Source: Siphonodentalium dalli (Eukaryota > Mollusca > Scaphopoda > Gadilida > Siphonodentaliidae). Taken from it: a stretch of DNA of 64,000 nt. Of this stretch, positions 35,020 to 46,215 are shown one piece after another (position 1 is the first letter of the stretch; each line of letters begins with the position of its first letter). The notes under the pieces were generated by a model. The model was not told the DNA's origin. It searched no databases and was given only the letters and a program-made list of their open reading frames with translations. The position numbers and the translations under genes are program-made. The DNA lies in the NCBI GenBank assembly GCA_032622095.1, contig CP136062.1, positions 4,588,001-4,652,000 on the forward strand. Direction: 5' to 3'.

Positions 35020-35380
35020 CCCTGCTGGACAAAACAAGTGTCCACTTAACCGCGGTGCGGTTAGCGTTGCCACCGCGGCTGAAATGCAACTACACCGCGG
35101 CTCCACCGGCTAACTGCAGTTGGGTTGCCGTGTACTTGCCATTTGGCCATGGTGTAGTTGCCGCTGTGTACGTTCATTAATAAACTGAAAAAAGATGATA
35201 CGAACCAGAAATCTAACCATGGTGTACATGCGGTCCGGCCGCGGTGTAGTTGCCGTTCGCCCATGGTGTACCGTACTTGCCGTTCGGCCGCGGTGCTCAA
35301 CTGCAGTTCCAAACTCTGACACCGCGGCCGAATGGCAAATACACCGCGGTGACATTGGACACTTGTTTTGTCAAGCAGGG
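35020..35380. mobile_element. TA-flanked MITE (family M), copy 4
   Basis: Begins CCCTGCTGGACAAAACAAGT and ends TTGTTTTGTCAAGCAGGG, flanked by TA at 35018-35019 and 35381-35382. It is only 78 bp from copy 3, in the same orientation of internal landmarks in part. It is the most complete copy and supplies the reference for the split copy at 14583. Confidence 0.87.
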
Positions 35381-35382
35381 TA

Positions 35383-36626
35383 TGTAAATAAAATAGTGAA
35401 CTTGGAAGTTGGAAAACCCGATTTAAATACATGTATGTACCTGTAGTACATGTATAAAACTTATTCTTCCACCCAAAAAATATATATATATTAATGGAAT
35501 GACTAGAGATGGCGAAATAATTAGCGTTAGTTGATCCCCAATTGTCGCATCCCGAATCGAAATGTAAAAACATGTATTTACAATTAAGTGTAGTTACTAG
35601 TACTAGTTCAGACGAAGATATCTACGGTATGGTGTAATATGGTCGATTTCATTTTCTTTGATATTTTCGGGTGGAGGAATCGGGTCCGACAAAATCGTGG
35701 ATAGATTGTTCCCATGATTGCAGTGTCGCCTTACCGGTACATGATGATTGTGACATTGATGTTGTTGTAGATTGAGATTGACTACCCTGTGATCTTTCCA
35801 GCCATTATTTTTATGTACCGGTGCACACAACTGCGATTACTTCGCATTTGATGGTTTCCAAGGATATTTATATGAGCATGTGCAGTCTAACTACCAGTTT
35901 AATACTTACTTACATGTATGGAACTCCTTCCACTTACGAAATCTTGAATCATCGTCGTCCGAATTTCACTTGAGTGACAATGAAATCAGACTGACCAGTA
36001 TTAAGTATAATTATTTATTACTAGTACTAGTACCCTGTACATGCATGATGCAGGCCTACCTTTATTAATTTAATAAATGGAGAAAAAAAGGTTAACAATA
36101 AGTTAATTACCAGGTTGGACACATCCTGATTTGAACCACATCTACATGTACATCATGTGATTTTATAAGCCTACTAATTCTGAAGGGGTCGCTCTCACCA
36201 AAAAAATGGGTACACTCGTTTTGAAAATGTGCTGAAGGTACATTTTTAAATCTCGTTCTAAATGATGTTTATTATTCGTACCGCGGTATCTGCCATGATT
36301 ATTGTTAAACTAGAGGATGATTGTTTGCGTTCCAATGCACTCGTCTCTATTGTAAAAATGTCTATAGTCACTGTAATGTCCCTTATGACATCCCGTCATA
36401 CATGTATATTATTGACCCTACCCCTGCCTCGAATATGGGTGACGGGATTGGTAAAACATCAACCCTGGCACAAAATGCAAAGTTTGAGGGCCTGTAATCT
36501 TGTATCAGTAAATGTTAGACCAATCGGTCTTATCAAATCAAACAGTGGTTCACCCGACCTGTTACGGTATGTACATGTATACAGTCTATACCGTATATAA
36601 AATTTGAATGATTTAACTTATACTTG
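35383..36626. other. Unassigned DNA
   Basis: No gene recognised. An ATG-initiated frame of 112 codons at 36262-36600 shows no domain and sits in AT-rich DNA. Confidence 0.25.
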
Positions 36627-37075
36627 ACCAAGCCTGCAAATAGCCAGACTGTCATTTGAAGAATGAGGTCCCCAGAGGGTGAATTTAGTGACGCTATCCC
36701 GCATATCGGGCTAGCATCACTAAATTCACCCTCTGGGGACCTCATTCTGCTTATGCCGTTGGCAAACCTAGAATCAGATTGAAGTTCCCCAGTTGAAGTT
36801 GGTGATGTTCACCCATTGGGCGCCTCGATTATGGATTTTATCTTCTGCAAATTAGGGGATATAGAAACTTCCCCGAAGGGAAAACGTAACTAAAAACAAT
36901 GTTAATTTGATACTATAGATACTTCCCAGAAGATGATGCCTAAGCAGAATGAGGTATACAGAGGGTGAATTTGGTGATGCTAGCCCGCTATGCTGGATGG
37001 TATCACTAAATGAACCCTCTGTGGACCTCATTCTGCAAATGACAGACACGCTATTTGCAGGCTTGTACTTGACGT
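36627..37075. mobile_element. Hairpin-ended element (family E), best copy
   Basis: The outer inverted repeat includes AAGCCTGCAAATAGC at the left and GCTATTTGCAGGCTTG at the right, then GTCTGTCATTTG and CAAATGACAGAC. The left hairpin (36660-36748) has nearly perfect 32-nt arms with CCCGCATATCGGG at its apex. The right hairpin (36947-37036) is similar. The core (36780-36940) carries CCCCAGTTGAAGTTGGTGAT, CACCCATTGGGCG and TGCAAATTAGGGGATATAG. Confidence 0.85.
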
Positions 37076-37260
37076 TGACAGTAATAAATCCACTATTTCC
37101 CTGTTTTTGTGAAACTTTGGGGATAGTGAAACTTTGGGGATAGCGTAACTCATTGTGACTACCAGTATAGCCACATGGTACATCAGGGTCATATCCAGAG
37201 TTTTTGTTGTTGTTTTTTTTCTATTTGTTCCCGATTCATATCATAACAAGATGGAAATTA

Positions 37261-37945
37261 TCTATATATATTGACATACGGTATTTAAAGGTACGGTTGG
37301 CCTTGGCGGTGGGTATCCTGTAAAAATATTTCCACCCGTCAAAAACCGCCACAAACAGAAAGAACATCAAAATGTAGACAGACTTTGTCCGTATACAAAT
37401 AAGAAATATCGCATTTATAAACAGTATGTTATTGTCATATGTTTGACCATTGTTATGTAAACAAAAGCATAAAAAGTTACTTTTCTGGCGTTTGTTTATA
37501 TTATGATGGTAAATATAATGAGCGTTCTTGTTGGTGAATTCCTGATAGGGAGCTAATAAAGAGCGTTTATGCCATTTGTGTGTGATTAGCCAGTAGCATT
37601 GTGCTGTTTTCTGTAACACAATCAGGCTCTTGCTTATGTAAAATATAGTAGGTCTTTATGATAACATGCTGTTTACGCGATGGTCATGGTATATATGGAC
37701 GAAACTACTACATGTATATGCGTTTTAATGTTTTTCTGTTTACGGTGTTTGGAACAAATATTAATATTTTCGACAATTAAGGCCAACCGTGCCTTTAAGT
37801 TTAAAAAAATATTTAAGTTTAACAGTTGGAATCATACTGTAAAAGTATGTTTGGCTTTATCTAGCTTTCATCTGTTAAAACTTGAAATACATGTAGTTTG
37901 AGTTCAGGTTTGTTATCATTCAGCCTTCAGTATTTCAATCAAAAA
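37261..37945 (+). repeat. 175-bp tandem duplication, copy 1 (occupied)
   Basis: Runs from TCTATATATATTGACATACG to TATTTCAATCAAAAA. Removing the inserted element and one TTAA leaves exactly 175 bp, the length of copy 2. Confidence 0.9.
37289..37794. mobile_element. TTAA-flanked non-autonomous element
   Basis: 506 bp. It starts AGGTACGGTTGGCCTT and ends AAGGCCAACCGTGCCT, a 16-bp inverted repeat with one mismatch, and is flanked by TTAA at 37285-37288 and 37795-37798. TTAA duplication is typical of piggyBac, and also of some Sola and Kolobok elements. The AGG end is not the canonical CCC of piggyBac, so the superfamily is left open. No transposase: the 127-codon minus frame at 37236-37619 crosses the element boundary and has no domain. 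Confidence 0.9.
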
Positions 37946-38120
37946 TCTATATATATTGACATAAGGTATTTAAGTTTACAAACATATTTAAGTTTAACAG
38001 TTGGAATCATACTGTAAAAGTATGTTGGGCTTTATCTAGCTTTCATCTGTTAAAACTTGAAATACATGTAGTTTGAGTTCAGGTTTGTTATCATTCAGTC
38101 TTCCGTATTTCAATCAAAAA
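37946..38120 (+). repeat. 175-bp tandem duplication, copy 2 (empty site)
   Basis: Same sequence as copy 1 with a few substitutions, and uninterrupted GGTATTTAAGTTTAC at the point where copy 1 carries the element. It records the pre-insertion target. Confidence 0.92.
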
Positions 38121-38329
38121 TAGTACAGGAACAATGACAATTGTTATCAGGTGTGATCTCATGAAACCAAATGAAAAATTAACATAGAGATTAGTACTAA
38201 TAGTAATTACTAACTTAATAGACAATGTTTCTGTACTAGTATATTAGGTACTAGTATGTGTCTCTCACTTGGATTTTAGAAAATAGCTTATTATATGAAT
38301 TAAAAGTGATATTAAAACAGTCACTGTGC
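38121..38329. other. Unassigned DNA
   Basis: AT-rich; nothing recognised. Confidence 0.25.
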
Positions 38330-39322
38330 ATATACATTTTGTAAATATTGTCATAATATCCCATGTTTCTGCCAAATTAAGGGGTTCCCATTGTTCTAAT
38401 TGGATTAAAACAGTCAATGGGCATATAAATTCTTCAAATATTGTCATAACATCCCATGCTTCTACCAAATTAAGGTGTCCCCATTGATATAATTGGACTA
38501 AAACAGTCACTGAGCATATAAATTCTTCAAATATTGTCATAACATCCCATGCTTCTACCAAATTAAGGTGTCCCCATTGATATAATTGGACTAAAACAGT
38601 CACTGGGCATATCAATTCTGCAAATATTGTCATAACATCCCATGTTTTTGCCAAATTAAGGACTCCCCATTGTTCCAATTGGACTAAACAGTCACTGGGC
38701 ATATAAATTCTGCAAATATTGTCATAACATCACATGTTTCTGCTTAAGTAAGGGGTCCCCATTGTTCTAATTGGATTAAAACAGTCAATGGGCATATGTA
38801 TTCTGCAAATATTGTCATAACATCCCATGTTTCTGCCAAATTAAGGGGTCCCCATTGTTCTAATTGGACTAAAACAGTCACTGGGCATATAAATTCTGCA
38901 AATATTGTCATAACATCCCATGTTTCTGCCAAATTAAGGGGTCCCCATACTTCTAATGGGATTAAGACAGTCACTGTGCATATCAGTTCTGCAAATATTG
39001 TCATAACACTGATAACACCCCATGTTTCTGCCAAATTAAGGGGTCCCCCTTGATCTAATTGGATTAAAACAGTCACTGGGCATATAAATGTTTGCAAATA
39101 TTGTCATAATATCCCATGTTTCTGCTAAATTAAGGGGTCCCCGTTGTTCTAATTGGATTAAAACAGTCAATGGGCATATAAGTTCTTCAAATATTGTCAT
39201 AACATCCCATCTTTCTGCCAAATTAAGGTGTCCCCATTGATCTAATTGGACTAAAACAGTCACTGGGCATATAAATTCGGCAAATATTGTCATATTAACA
39301 TCCCATGTTTCTGCCAAATTAA
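38330..39322 (-). repeat. 93-bp tandem array
   Basis: About eleven units containing TATTGTCATAACATCCCATG, TTCTGCCAAATTAAGGGGTC, CCCATTGTTCTAATTGGACT and AAACAGTCACTGGGCATATA. Unit length is a multiple of three, so the minus strand reads as 31-residue repeats with LNLAETWDVMTIF and ICPVTVLVQL. One unit has an extra AACACTGAT near 39005. It resumes after an insertion at 39463. Confidence 0.93.
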
Positions 39323-39462
39323 CCCTTTACCCAACAGAACGGCCCTGTGCCAATGCATTCTCTTATATATGCGAGTCGACCATAGGTCGCCTCGCATATA
39401 TAAGAGAATGCATTGGCTTAACACATATTAAAAATGATAAAATTGTCAAAGAATGTAGAGAA
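39323..39462. mobile_element. 140-bp insertion at TTAA inside the 93-bp array
   Basis: TTAA at 39319-39322 and again at 39463-39466 bracket sequence foreign to the array; the array phase continues directly after the second TTAA. The left end reads CCCTTTACCCAACAG and the right end GAATGTAGAGAA, so it has no terminal inverted repeat. It contains a 67-nt hairpin at 39350-39416. Confidence 0.7.
39350..39416. repeat. Perfect hairpin, 26-bp arms
   Basis: CCAATGCATTCTCTTATATA continuing TGCGAG (39350-39375) is exactly complementary to 39391-39416. The 15-nt loop contains a further CGACC-ATA-GGTCG pairing. An unrelated GTATAAGAGAATGCA word near 56836 is similar to one arm. Confidence 0.93.
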
Positions 39463-39466
39463 TTAA

Positions 39467-39520
39467 AGGGTCCGCATTGTTCTAATTGGACTAAAACAGT
39501 CACTGGGCATATATACTAGT
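39467..39520 (-). repeat. End of the 93-bp array after the insertion
   Basis: GTCCGCATTGTTCTAATTGG, CTAAAACAGTCACTGGGCAT and ATATA continue the unit in phase. Confidence 0.85.
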
Positions 39521-39529
39521 ATTTAGCAA

Positions 39530-40510
39530 ATATTTTGATAACGACCAATGTTGACACATAATGCATCGCGAGTATTCGCGACTGATATATATTGGTAAAG
39601 TGTAATGACAAATGTTGAACAAAATGCATCTCGACTGTACTGTTGCAACAATGCTATCTTCAGGATCTGAATTATCTCTATCTCTAATAATTTATGGACT
39701 TCTATAGAAGTACAATACAAAAAATAAATACAATACAATAAAATATCTACGTAAGGAGACTATACCGATGTTACAAATAAATGAATTATGCAGTGGTGGG
39801 GATCGATATATGGAGAAATAGGGGTTAATTCAGATGAACTGATATAAATTATTAGAGCGATAACGACCAATGTTGACACATATTGCATCGCGACTGAGCT
39901 GTCGCACCAAGGCTATACGATAGGGGGGTCGGAATCTGAATTATCTCCATCACTATAGAAAGGAATAGCAATTGATGTACATACATGTACATGTATATAG
40001 TAATATATACAAATTATTATCACATGATAAAATATGTACGTAACAGATAACACGACTATACCGATGAAAAAATTCATAAATTGGGGGGGGGCAGGGTGGG
40101 CTATATGGGGAAATAGGGATTCATACTGTGAACCGATATAAATTAGTAAAGCGGTAATGACAAATGTTGAACTATAATGCATCTTGACTGTACTGTTGCA
40201 ACAATGCTATAAAATAGGGGGGGGGGGTCAGGATCTGAATTATCTCTATCTCTATAGATAGTGCCAGAATAATAATTTATGGACTTCTATAGAAGTACAA
40301 TACAAATTAGTATCACATGATAAAATATGTACGTAACAGTAACAGCTAACACGACTATACCGATGAAAAAATTTATAAATTGGGGAGGGGTGGGCTATAT
40401 AGAACAATAGGGGTTCATACTGTGAATCGATATAAGTTAATAAAGCGGTAATGACAAATGTTGAACTGTAGTGCATCTCGACTGTACTGTTTCAACAATG
40501 CTATACAATG
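39530..40510 (-). repeat. ~295-bp tandem repeat with G-runs
   Basis: Units begin near 39535/39601, 39856, 40151 and 40445 with a GATAACGACCAATGTTGACA- or GGTAATGACAAATGTTGAAC-type phrase. These continue GCATCTCGACTGTACTGTTG, GCTATA plus a G-run, GGATCTGAATTATCTCTATC and CGACTATACCGATG. The AAAGGAATAG-AATTGATGT phrase is shared with 48.4 and 49.1 kb, which suggests one old family. Confidence 0.8.
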
Positions 40511-40599
40511 GGGGGAGTCAGGATCAGCACCCCCCCCCCCCCCAAAAAAACCACCCCCAAGTTGCCACTTCCCTGATGATACTACGGCTACTGGCCGGA

Positions 40600-41370
40600 G
40601 TTTTCGTCTGATCATCATGAATTTTGTCGTGGATGTTAATATTGACATGGGAACGAGTCATTTTTGGGTCATTCGGCCATAAAACATGGCCGCCAGAAGC
40701 CATCTTGGACTTTACTCTTTGTATGACTAAATTCTTTGCTACTAAATTTAGATGACATGTAGATGGGAAATGAGTCATTTTGGGGTCATTCTGCAAAAAT
40801 AAAAAAAAACAAATCCGTCAGTGGCCATCTTGGATTTCAAAATTCAATCCATTAGCACGGGCTACATGCCTAACTGTTCGCCTGATCATCATGAAATTTG
40901 TATGAATGTTAATATTGGCATGTAGATGGGGACGAGTCATTTTGGGGTCATTCGGCCATAAAAGTTGGCCATTGGCAGCCATCTTGGATTTTACTCATTA
41001 CTTTACTCATTGCATGACTAAATCCTTTGGCATGGGCTACAAGTGATAGCTTTGGTCTGATTATTATGGAATTTGTCATGACTTAGCATTGGCATGTACA
41101 TCTGAATGAGTCATTTTGTGGTATAAAACATGCCAAGTGTCCGCATGCAGTCATCTGACTCATCTTGGATTTCACTCTTTGCAAGAGGAAATTCTTTGGC
41201 ACACCCTAGAGTCAACTTTCCTCAGCCGATCATTTCCAAACTTCATATTAATCATGATATTGATCTACTAACAGTACATGTAGATGGAAGCAATCAAATG
41301 TTTTTGAATTTCATTTGCAAACATAGCCGCCAGCAACCATCTTGGATTTTACTTTATATTCCGGTATATC
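40600..41370 (+). repeat. TTTTAGCTCAAC-family tandem repeat (internal units)
   Basis: About four units with GATCATCATGAAATTTGT, GGGAACGAGTCATTTTGGG, TTCGGCCATAAAACATGGCC and GCAGCCATCTTGGATTTTAC, as at 9842-11290. The opening TTTTAGCTCA end is not seen at this copy. Confidence 0.78.
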
Positions 41371-41808
41371 TCCATGTTGATATAAATCTAGAATAACTCA
41401 GACATTTCAACTTTCCGCATTCCTAATCACTCTGTTGAATGTAACATATGATATTATTCCCTTTTCAATTTCAAAATTGTATATACCGATAGTGTCATTG
41501 ACACTTTCAGCATTTCATTTAATTCAGTTAATTCACATTTTCACCAGCTTACCGTAGACATACATGTAAACCAATTTCATCATTGTTTTCTTCATTAAAG
41601 GAAATTGCAAATTCGTTGTTTATTCCATCATTTCAACATTTCATTAAAGGGACACTTTATGTGTGGTATGTTCACACATATCGATTCATTCAAACGAACC
41701 AATCCATATTTCATGAAATTGACACTTTACATTCAGAACACTTCCAACTCAAATAATAAAGTGACATTCCATCTCCATCCATTGGAAATTCTAATTCAAC
41801 TTCAGCCG

Positions 41809-41839
<31 letters not shown>

Positions 41840-41960
41840 CATAATTTACATGTACATGTACCTACCACTTTATTCATGAGAAAATTTCTGCATTCATGAA
41901 AAAATAATTCGTTAAACAATTTAACCTGTATTGTGGTAGCGTGATTGCAGACATCTAGGA
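41371..41960. other. Unassigned DNA with a (TA)n microsatellite
   Basis: A (TA)n run at 41809-41834. Nothing else recognised; frames up to 79 codons are unsupported. Confidence 0.3.
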
Positions 41961-41964
41961 CCTG

Positions 41965-42105
41965 TGGGCCTGGTTGAATTCACTGCGGTTTGATGGATCA
42001 CATCCATCCTCAAGCTACATATGCTATATATGGCATTTTGATCTGACGTGCAGGGGTAGATAAGCTTGAGACCCCACCACAGTTCAATTCACACCAGGTT
42101 CTCAG
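41965..42105. repeat. Inverted-repeat element with CCTGGTTGAATTCAC ends
   Basis: The left CCTGGTTGAATTCACTGCGG and the complement of the right end (CCTGGTGTGAATTGAACTGTGG, read with its overlap) pair imperfectly. The CCTGGT/ACCAGG ends are shared with repeat C (21940 and 57490). Confidence 0.45.
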
Positions 42106-42834
42106 CTGTTATTTTCGGATGTTTGAACTTTAGTAAAATATGTTTGGACTGAACATAATCGGGATAATGTTGTTACCGGTATATACGTGTACATCAAAGC
42201 CCCATGCATATATAAATATATAGCAGACTACGCCAAGATCAACCAGTTCTTATCATATTTTTTGTCTGAAATTTATAAATAACTTGTAACTCAGGGTTGG
42301 TAGTTACGTGTAGGTGGGGGACAGAAGTATTCAGCGATTTAATGCTGGGTTTGAATAGTTCACAATGTTCCATGGCAACATCAGGTACTAGTAACGTGGC
42401 TATTGGTGATTATGCATGTAATATCTCAAATTCTCAACCCACGTTCTAACCTGGTATTTTAATATGATGATACGGACATCTCACCGAGTGGTATAGCACA
42501 GGTACATGTACATGTAGTACGCAACATCCTATAATTATTGCAATATTGAAGTTGATGATAACATTTGTGGTTGCTCCATTACGTGTCACGTGCGATCATA
42601 TTATATATGGGAGGCCAAATTCATATTCATTAATATTTATACTCCGCTCCACTAAATTGAATTACACTTAACTGAACAATTTCATTTACCCTCAAGAAGG
42701 TCAACCACGTTCAAAATTATTGAAATACCGTAACCAAACTTGTCGGAAGAATATCCATGTCCCTATCACCCTATGAATTACAAAATTAGTATTAGCCGTG
42801 ACTAATAACGTATATATATATGGCACATTACTAT
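42106..42834. other. Unassigned DNA
   Basis: No recognised gene or repeat. Confidence 0.25.
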
Positions 42835-43020
42835 CATTAGCGGGCTGCTAAAGTACTGTATACAGAACTTTAAACAACCGAACTGCTAAAGTAACGTATA
42901 TAAGTATTTTAGTCGAACTTTAGTCAAACTGCTAAAGTACCGTATATAGGCATATATACGACACTTTAGCCGAACTGCTAATAAAAGTACTGTACCGTAT
43001 GCGGCAATTTAGCAGTTTGA
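42835..43020. repeat. Short diverged tandem repeat, GAACTGCTAAAGTACCGTAT
   Basis: Four to five loose copies of a 45-60-bp phrase carrying CTGCTAAAGTA-CGTATATA with CGAACTTTAG between them. Confidence 0.6.
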
Positions 43021-44865
43021 CTAGAATTCACATGTCACGTGATTATACAGACATAACTGTGTTTGGAGTACGTTATGGTTATCATACATTATCATTATGG
43101 ATGCCATGCTACATTAGGATTTCCCCCTTCATTTTCTGTTATTATCAGTATATTACCGCTATGCGAAGCAGTTATGCAGTGCTGTCTTCATAATGCTTAC
43201 CGATCATTCACCCTGACCGCTGTAAGAGATTCCAATTTTATAAGCCGTAATTGTAACCAAGCCTTGCAGTTCAATCTATGGCTAACTTTACTGTGCGTTT
43301 GGTAAAACTATGGGTGGCCATCATGGTAAACACATGTAAACACCAGTGAAATACTTCACAAAGGTGTTTGGGTTTGAGGTAATAGCCATAGTAATATAAA
43401 CCACAATTAATTTACAACGGTATTTTGGGTGGTAAATGATGGCAAGTAATACGGTAAATTCACCACAATGTTTAATAATCGTGGATGTTTTATCATATAT
43501 TTACCACCAAAATTATCTATGGTTGTTTACTATGGTAAAACCATATATGGAAAAGATCTGAACAACCAAAACGTATAACACCAACAGGTAAAACTTTGAT
43601 CAGTTATATACAGTGTGTACTCTTCTAGGCTAAACATGTCATATTGTCTGTTATAGGCTTTATGTAATGCGAATTATGTTTCGTGAAAGGAATAATTGTA
43701 TTTTCACATGAACATGATATACTATATATATATATATATACATACAAATACAAGTAACGTGTGGAACGATATATGTTGTTGGATATTGGATAGAGGTTAT
43801 TCCAAACTTAATATGATCTCATATAATTAGTTAGAAAGCTATACTCGGTCAATATGACGACAATGAATATTAATTACCGAGAAATAAATATGAATAATTC
43901 GATCAGACATAATGTAATTACCCTACAGCTATACGATCACGCGCCAACTTTTAATGGACCACATGCATGCAAAGTTTATGTCTATCTGCAACCTAAAATT
44001 ATGTTCCAAATAGGCTGCATGCAAGGTGTTTAGTCGCGCATGTATTGTATGGTAAACGTTGCACAAGTTATGCGTGAGGGTATATATACATGTGTATGAC
44101 GAACACACATTTTGTCCACAGAAGATAGATATTATAAGTTATTGTGGTGGATTGACTGTAACAATGTGTGAGATTGACGGATTGGAGTTTATGTTCAACT
44201 TATATGTTCTGCCGACAGTCCCGATCATTTAAAAAAAAAATTACTTTTAATTTGGATTATTTATCTTTAAAGCATATAATAGACGCATGCACGTTTTGCC
44301 TAAACTTGCTGGTAATTCCAAACTGATTTTCTTAAAATATGTCGGCATTTCTTTTTTAATATCGTTCATGTGTTTAATGTGTTAGCAACTTTGAGAATCA
44401 CCATTCATTTGGAAATTATAAGCCAACAGTTCTCTACATTTATATGAAAACTCATTAAAATTTCATTGTTTTATAAAAAAGAACTTCTTCATAATATATC
44501 TTTGTTTGTAATAATTAATCCTTGTTGTCTAGATTTAACTTCGGCTTATTTGGCTTTAATATCCTATATTTCCTTTGTCTGTATATTAACCGTCAGAGTA
44601 TTACATGTATTATAAGTATAGTAGTGTTGAAATTCGATCAAAGATGTTTGCAAACCATCGGGCGAAGTTTCAGATAGTAGACGTGATCATTGGCGAAAAT
44701 TAAAAGAGTAACTGGGCGATTGTTCAAGTGTAGCATAATTTGTAATATGTGTAGAAATATACAAGATGCTGCAATCGAAATTGTGGGATGGCCGCATGTG
44801 CACCTGCATGTGGATAGTAGCACACGGAACCACGTATACAGAAACCCGGACCAAGTTTACATGAA
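43021..44865. other. Unassigned DNA
   Basis: Several CCATGGTAAA/TTTACCATGG-like words at 43310-43560 and a (TA)n run at 43722-43742. No gene supported. Confidence 0.3.
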
Positions 44866-45035
44866 ACTCAGACCATGTCTACAGTAAATCCGGATCACGC
44901 AGGTCTACAGTAAATTGGACGAGGTCTACAGCAAACTCGGACCAGGTCTACAAGATACCCGGATCATGTCTACAGTAAAGCGGACAATTTCTACAGTAAA
45001 TCCGGGCCATGTCTGCAGGAAACCCGGATCGTATC
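44866..45035 (+). repeat. Degenerate ~27-bp minisatellite
   Basis: About six units of a CCATGTCTACAGTAAATCCG-type phrase followed by GATCA/GGACC, with many substitutions. Confidence 0.8.
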
Positions 45036-46045
45036 CCAGAAGAACACAAGAACACAGGATCAAATTGTAATATAAATCCGGTTTCTTGTCGACCATTTGT
45101 CTGGGATTGTTGTGTGCTTTCTGGTTATACACGTTCTTTAAATCTTCCACACAAGGACGTCATTCGCCCAATTTGAGCTTGTACGTGTCATAAAGTATAG
45201 TGTTGTCATATATGCTTCCGTATAAACAAATAAGTATCACAAACAAACATTTCAGTGTATTTTAGTGGTCTTAAAGATGTATTATGGGTTATGGACATCC
45301 AGTTACAACAATAACAAAACATAATTTAACATCACTTTTCTCTTTGTTTTACTGAAACAATACTGAAACCAAATACGACATGCCAGTTGGACAAAAATTA
45401 TAAACACAAAAGAAAGTTCTATTATTATTTAAAAACAAAATACTATTACTATTTTAAAACAAAATAGTGTCTTAAATATACCATATCAAACAAAATAGTG
45501 GCTTTCGTGTTTTTTTTCTTCTGTTCCAACTTCCAACTATGTTATTCTATCTGCCACTATCTGAATAATGAGCCAATCATGTATCATAGGAATTGGCCCC
45601 GAACACAAAATACAACTCCAATTGTTTACGCTCAGCGGGGACCATTCGAAGACACTTGTATGGTGTAAATGTTCCTCAAAGTCCTGGGACGGTTTGAAGT
45701 CTCATATTCGGGGGATCAAAATTGGTCTAAACACCTCAAAAAAGTAAGTTCTCCTGATATGTTCGAAGGTATCTTCTAATGTGGTAATCATGTAGTATGC
45801 GATGACACATTGGAAAGGTAATCTCTTATAGGTGACCAACATAATATCGTGTTATATATAACTAGCTGAAACAGGCTCACTTCGGGAGCCTATATTCAAC
45901 GTCGGAGGGGACTGCGACCCCTTTGTGCGTTAGGGACCACAATGAAACACATCTAAAAAGAGTGTACATCTGGTGCTGAAATAGAACCTTGTGAGCGTAT
46001 TTGTTTTTTGTTATCTATTTAATTATTTGTTTATATAAATAAAAA
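45036..46045. other. Unassigned DNA
   Basis: No recognised gene. Confidence 0.25.
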
Positions 46046-46215
46046 TTTTGAAAAACTAAAGCCGTTGTAACCTTCGCCAGGATGCCCCGAGTCACCACAC
46101 CAAATTTGGTTGAAATCGGGCCAGCAGTCTGGGAGAACAATCCGAACAGACACACAGACAGACGGATAGACGGACAGACTGAATGATCCTACTGTTTTAG
46201 ATATAGATGATTTGG
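46046..46215 (+). repeat. Interspersed repeat with ACAGACAGACGGATAGACGG
   Basis: Contains ACACCAAATTTGGTTGAAAT and a following GACAGAC-rich stretch. This type of sequence is common as a dispersed repeat in marine invertebrate genomes. Only one copy is in the window. Confidence 0.4.

Noticed and set aside
34829-35573. Several 60-170-codon frames on both strands
   Set aside because: They run through family M MITEs, whose inverted GC-rich words open frames on both strands.
36262-36600. 112-codon ATG frame
   Set aside because: AT-rich, no domain, no splice context, ends at the border of a family E element.
37236-37619. 127-codon minus-strand frame taken as a transposase
   Set aside because: It crosses the left end of the TTAA element, has no catalytic motif and is AT-driven in composition.
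38265-39317. Frames of 93-145 codons with LNLAETWDVMTIF repeats
   Set aside because: Translation of the 93-bp tandem array; no protein evidence.
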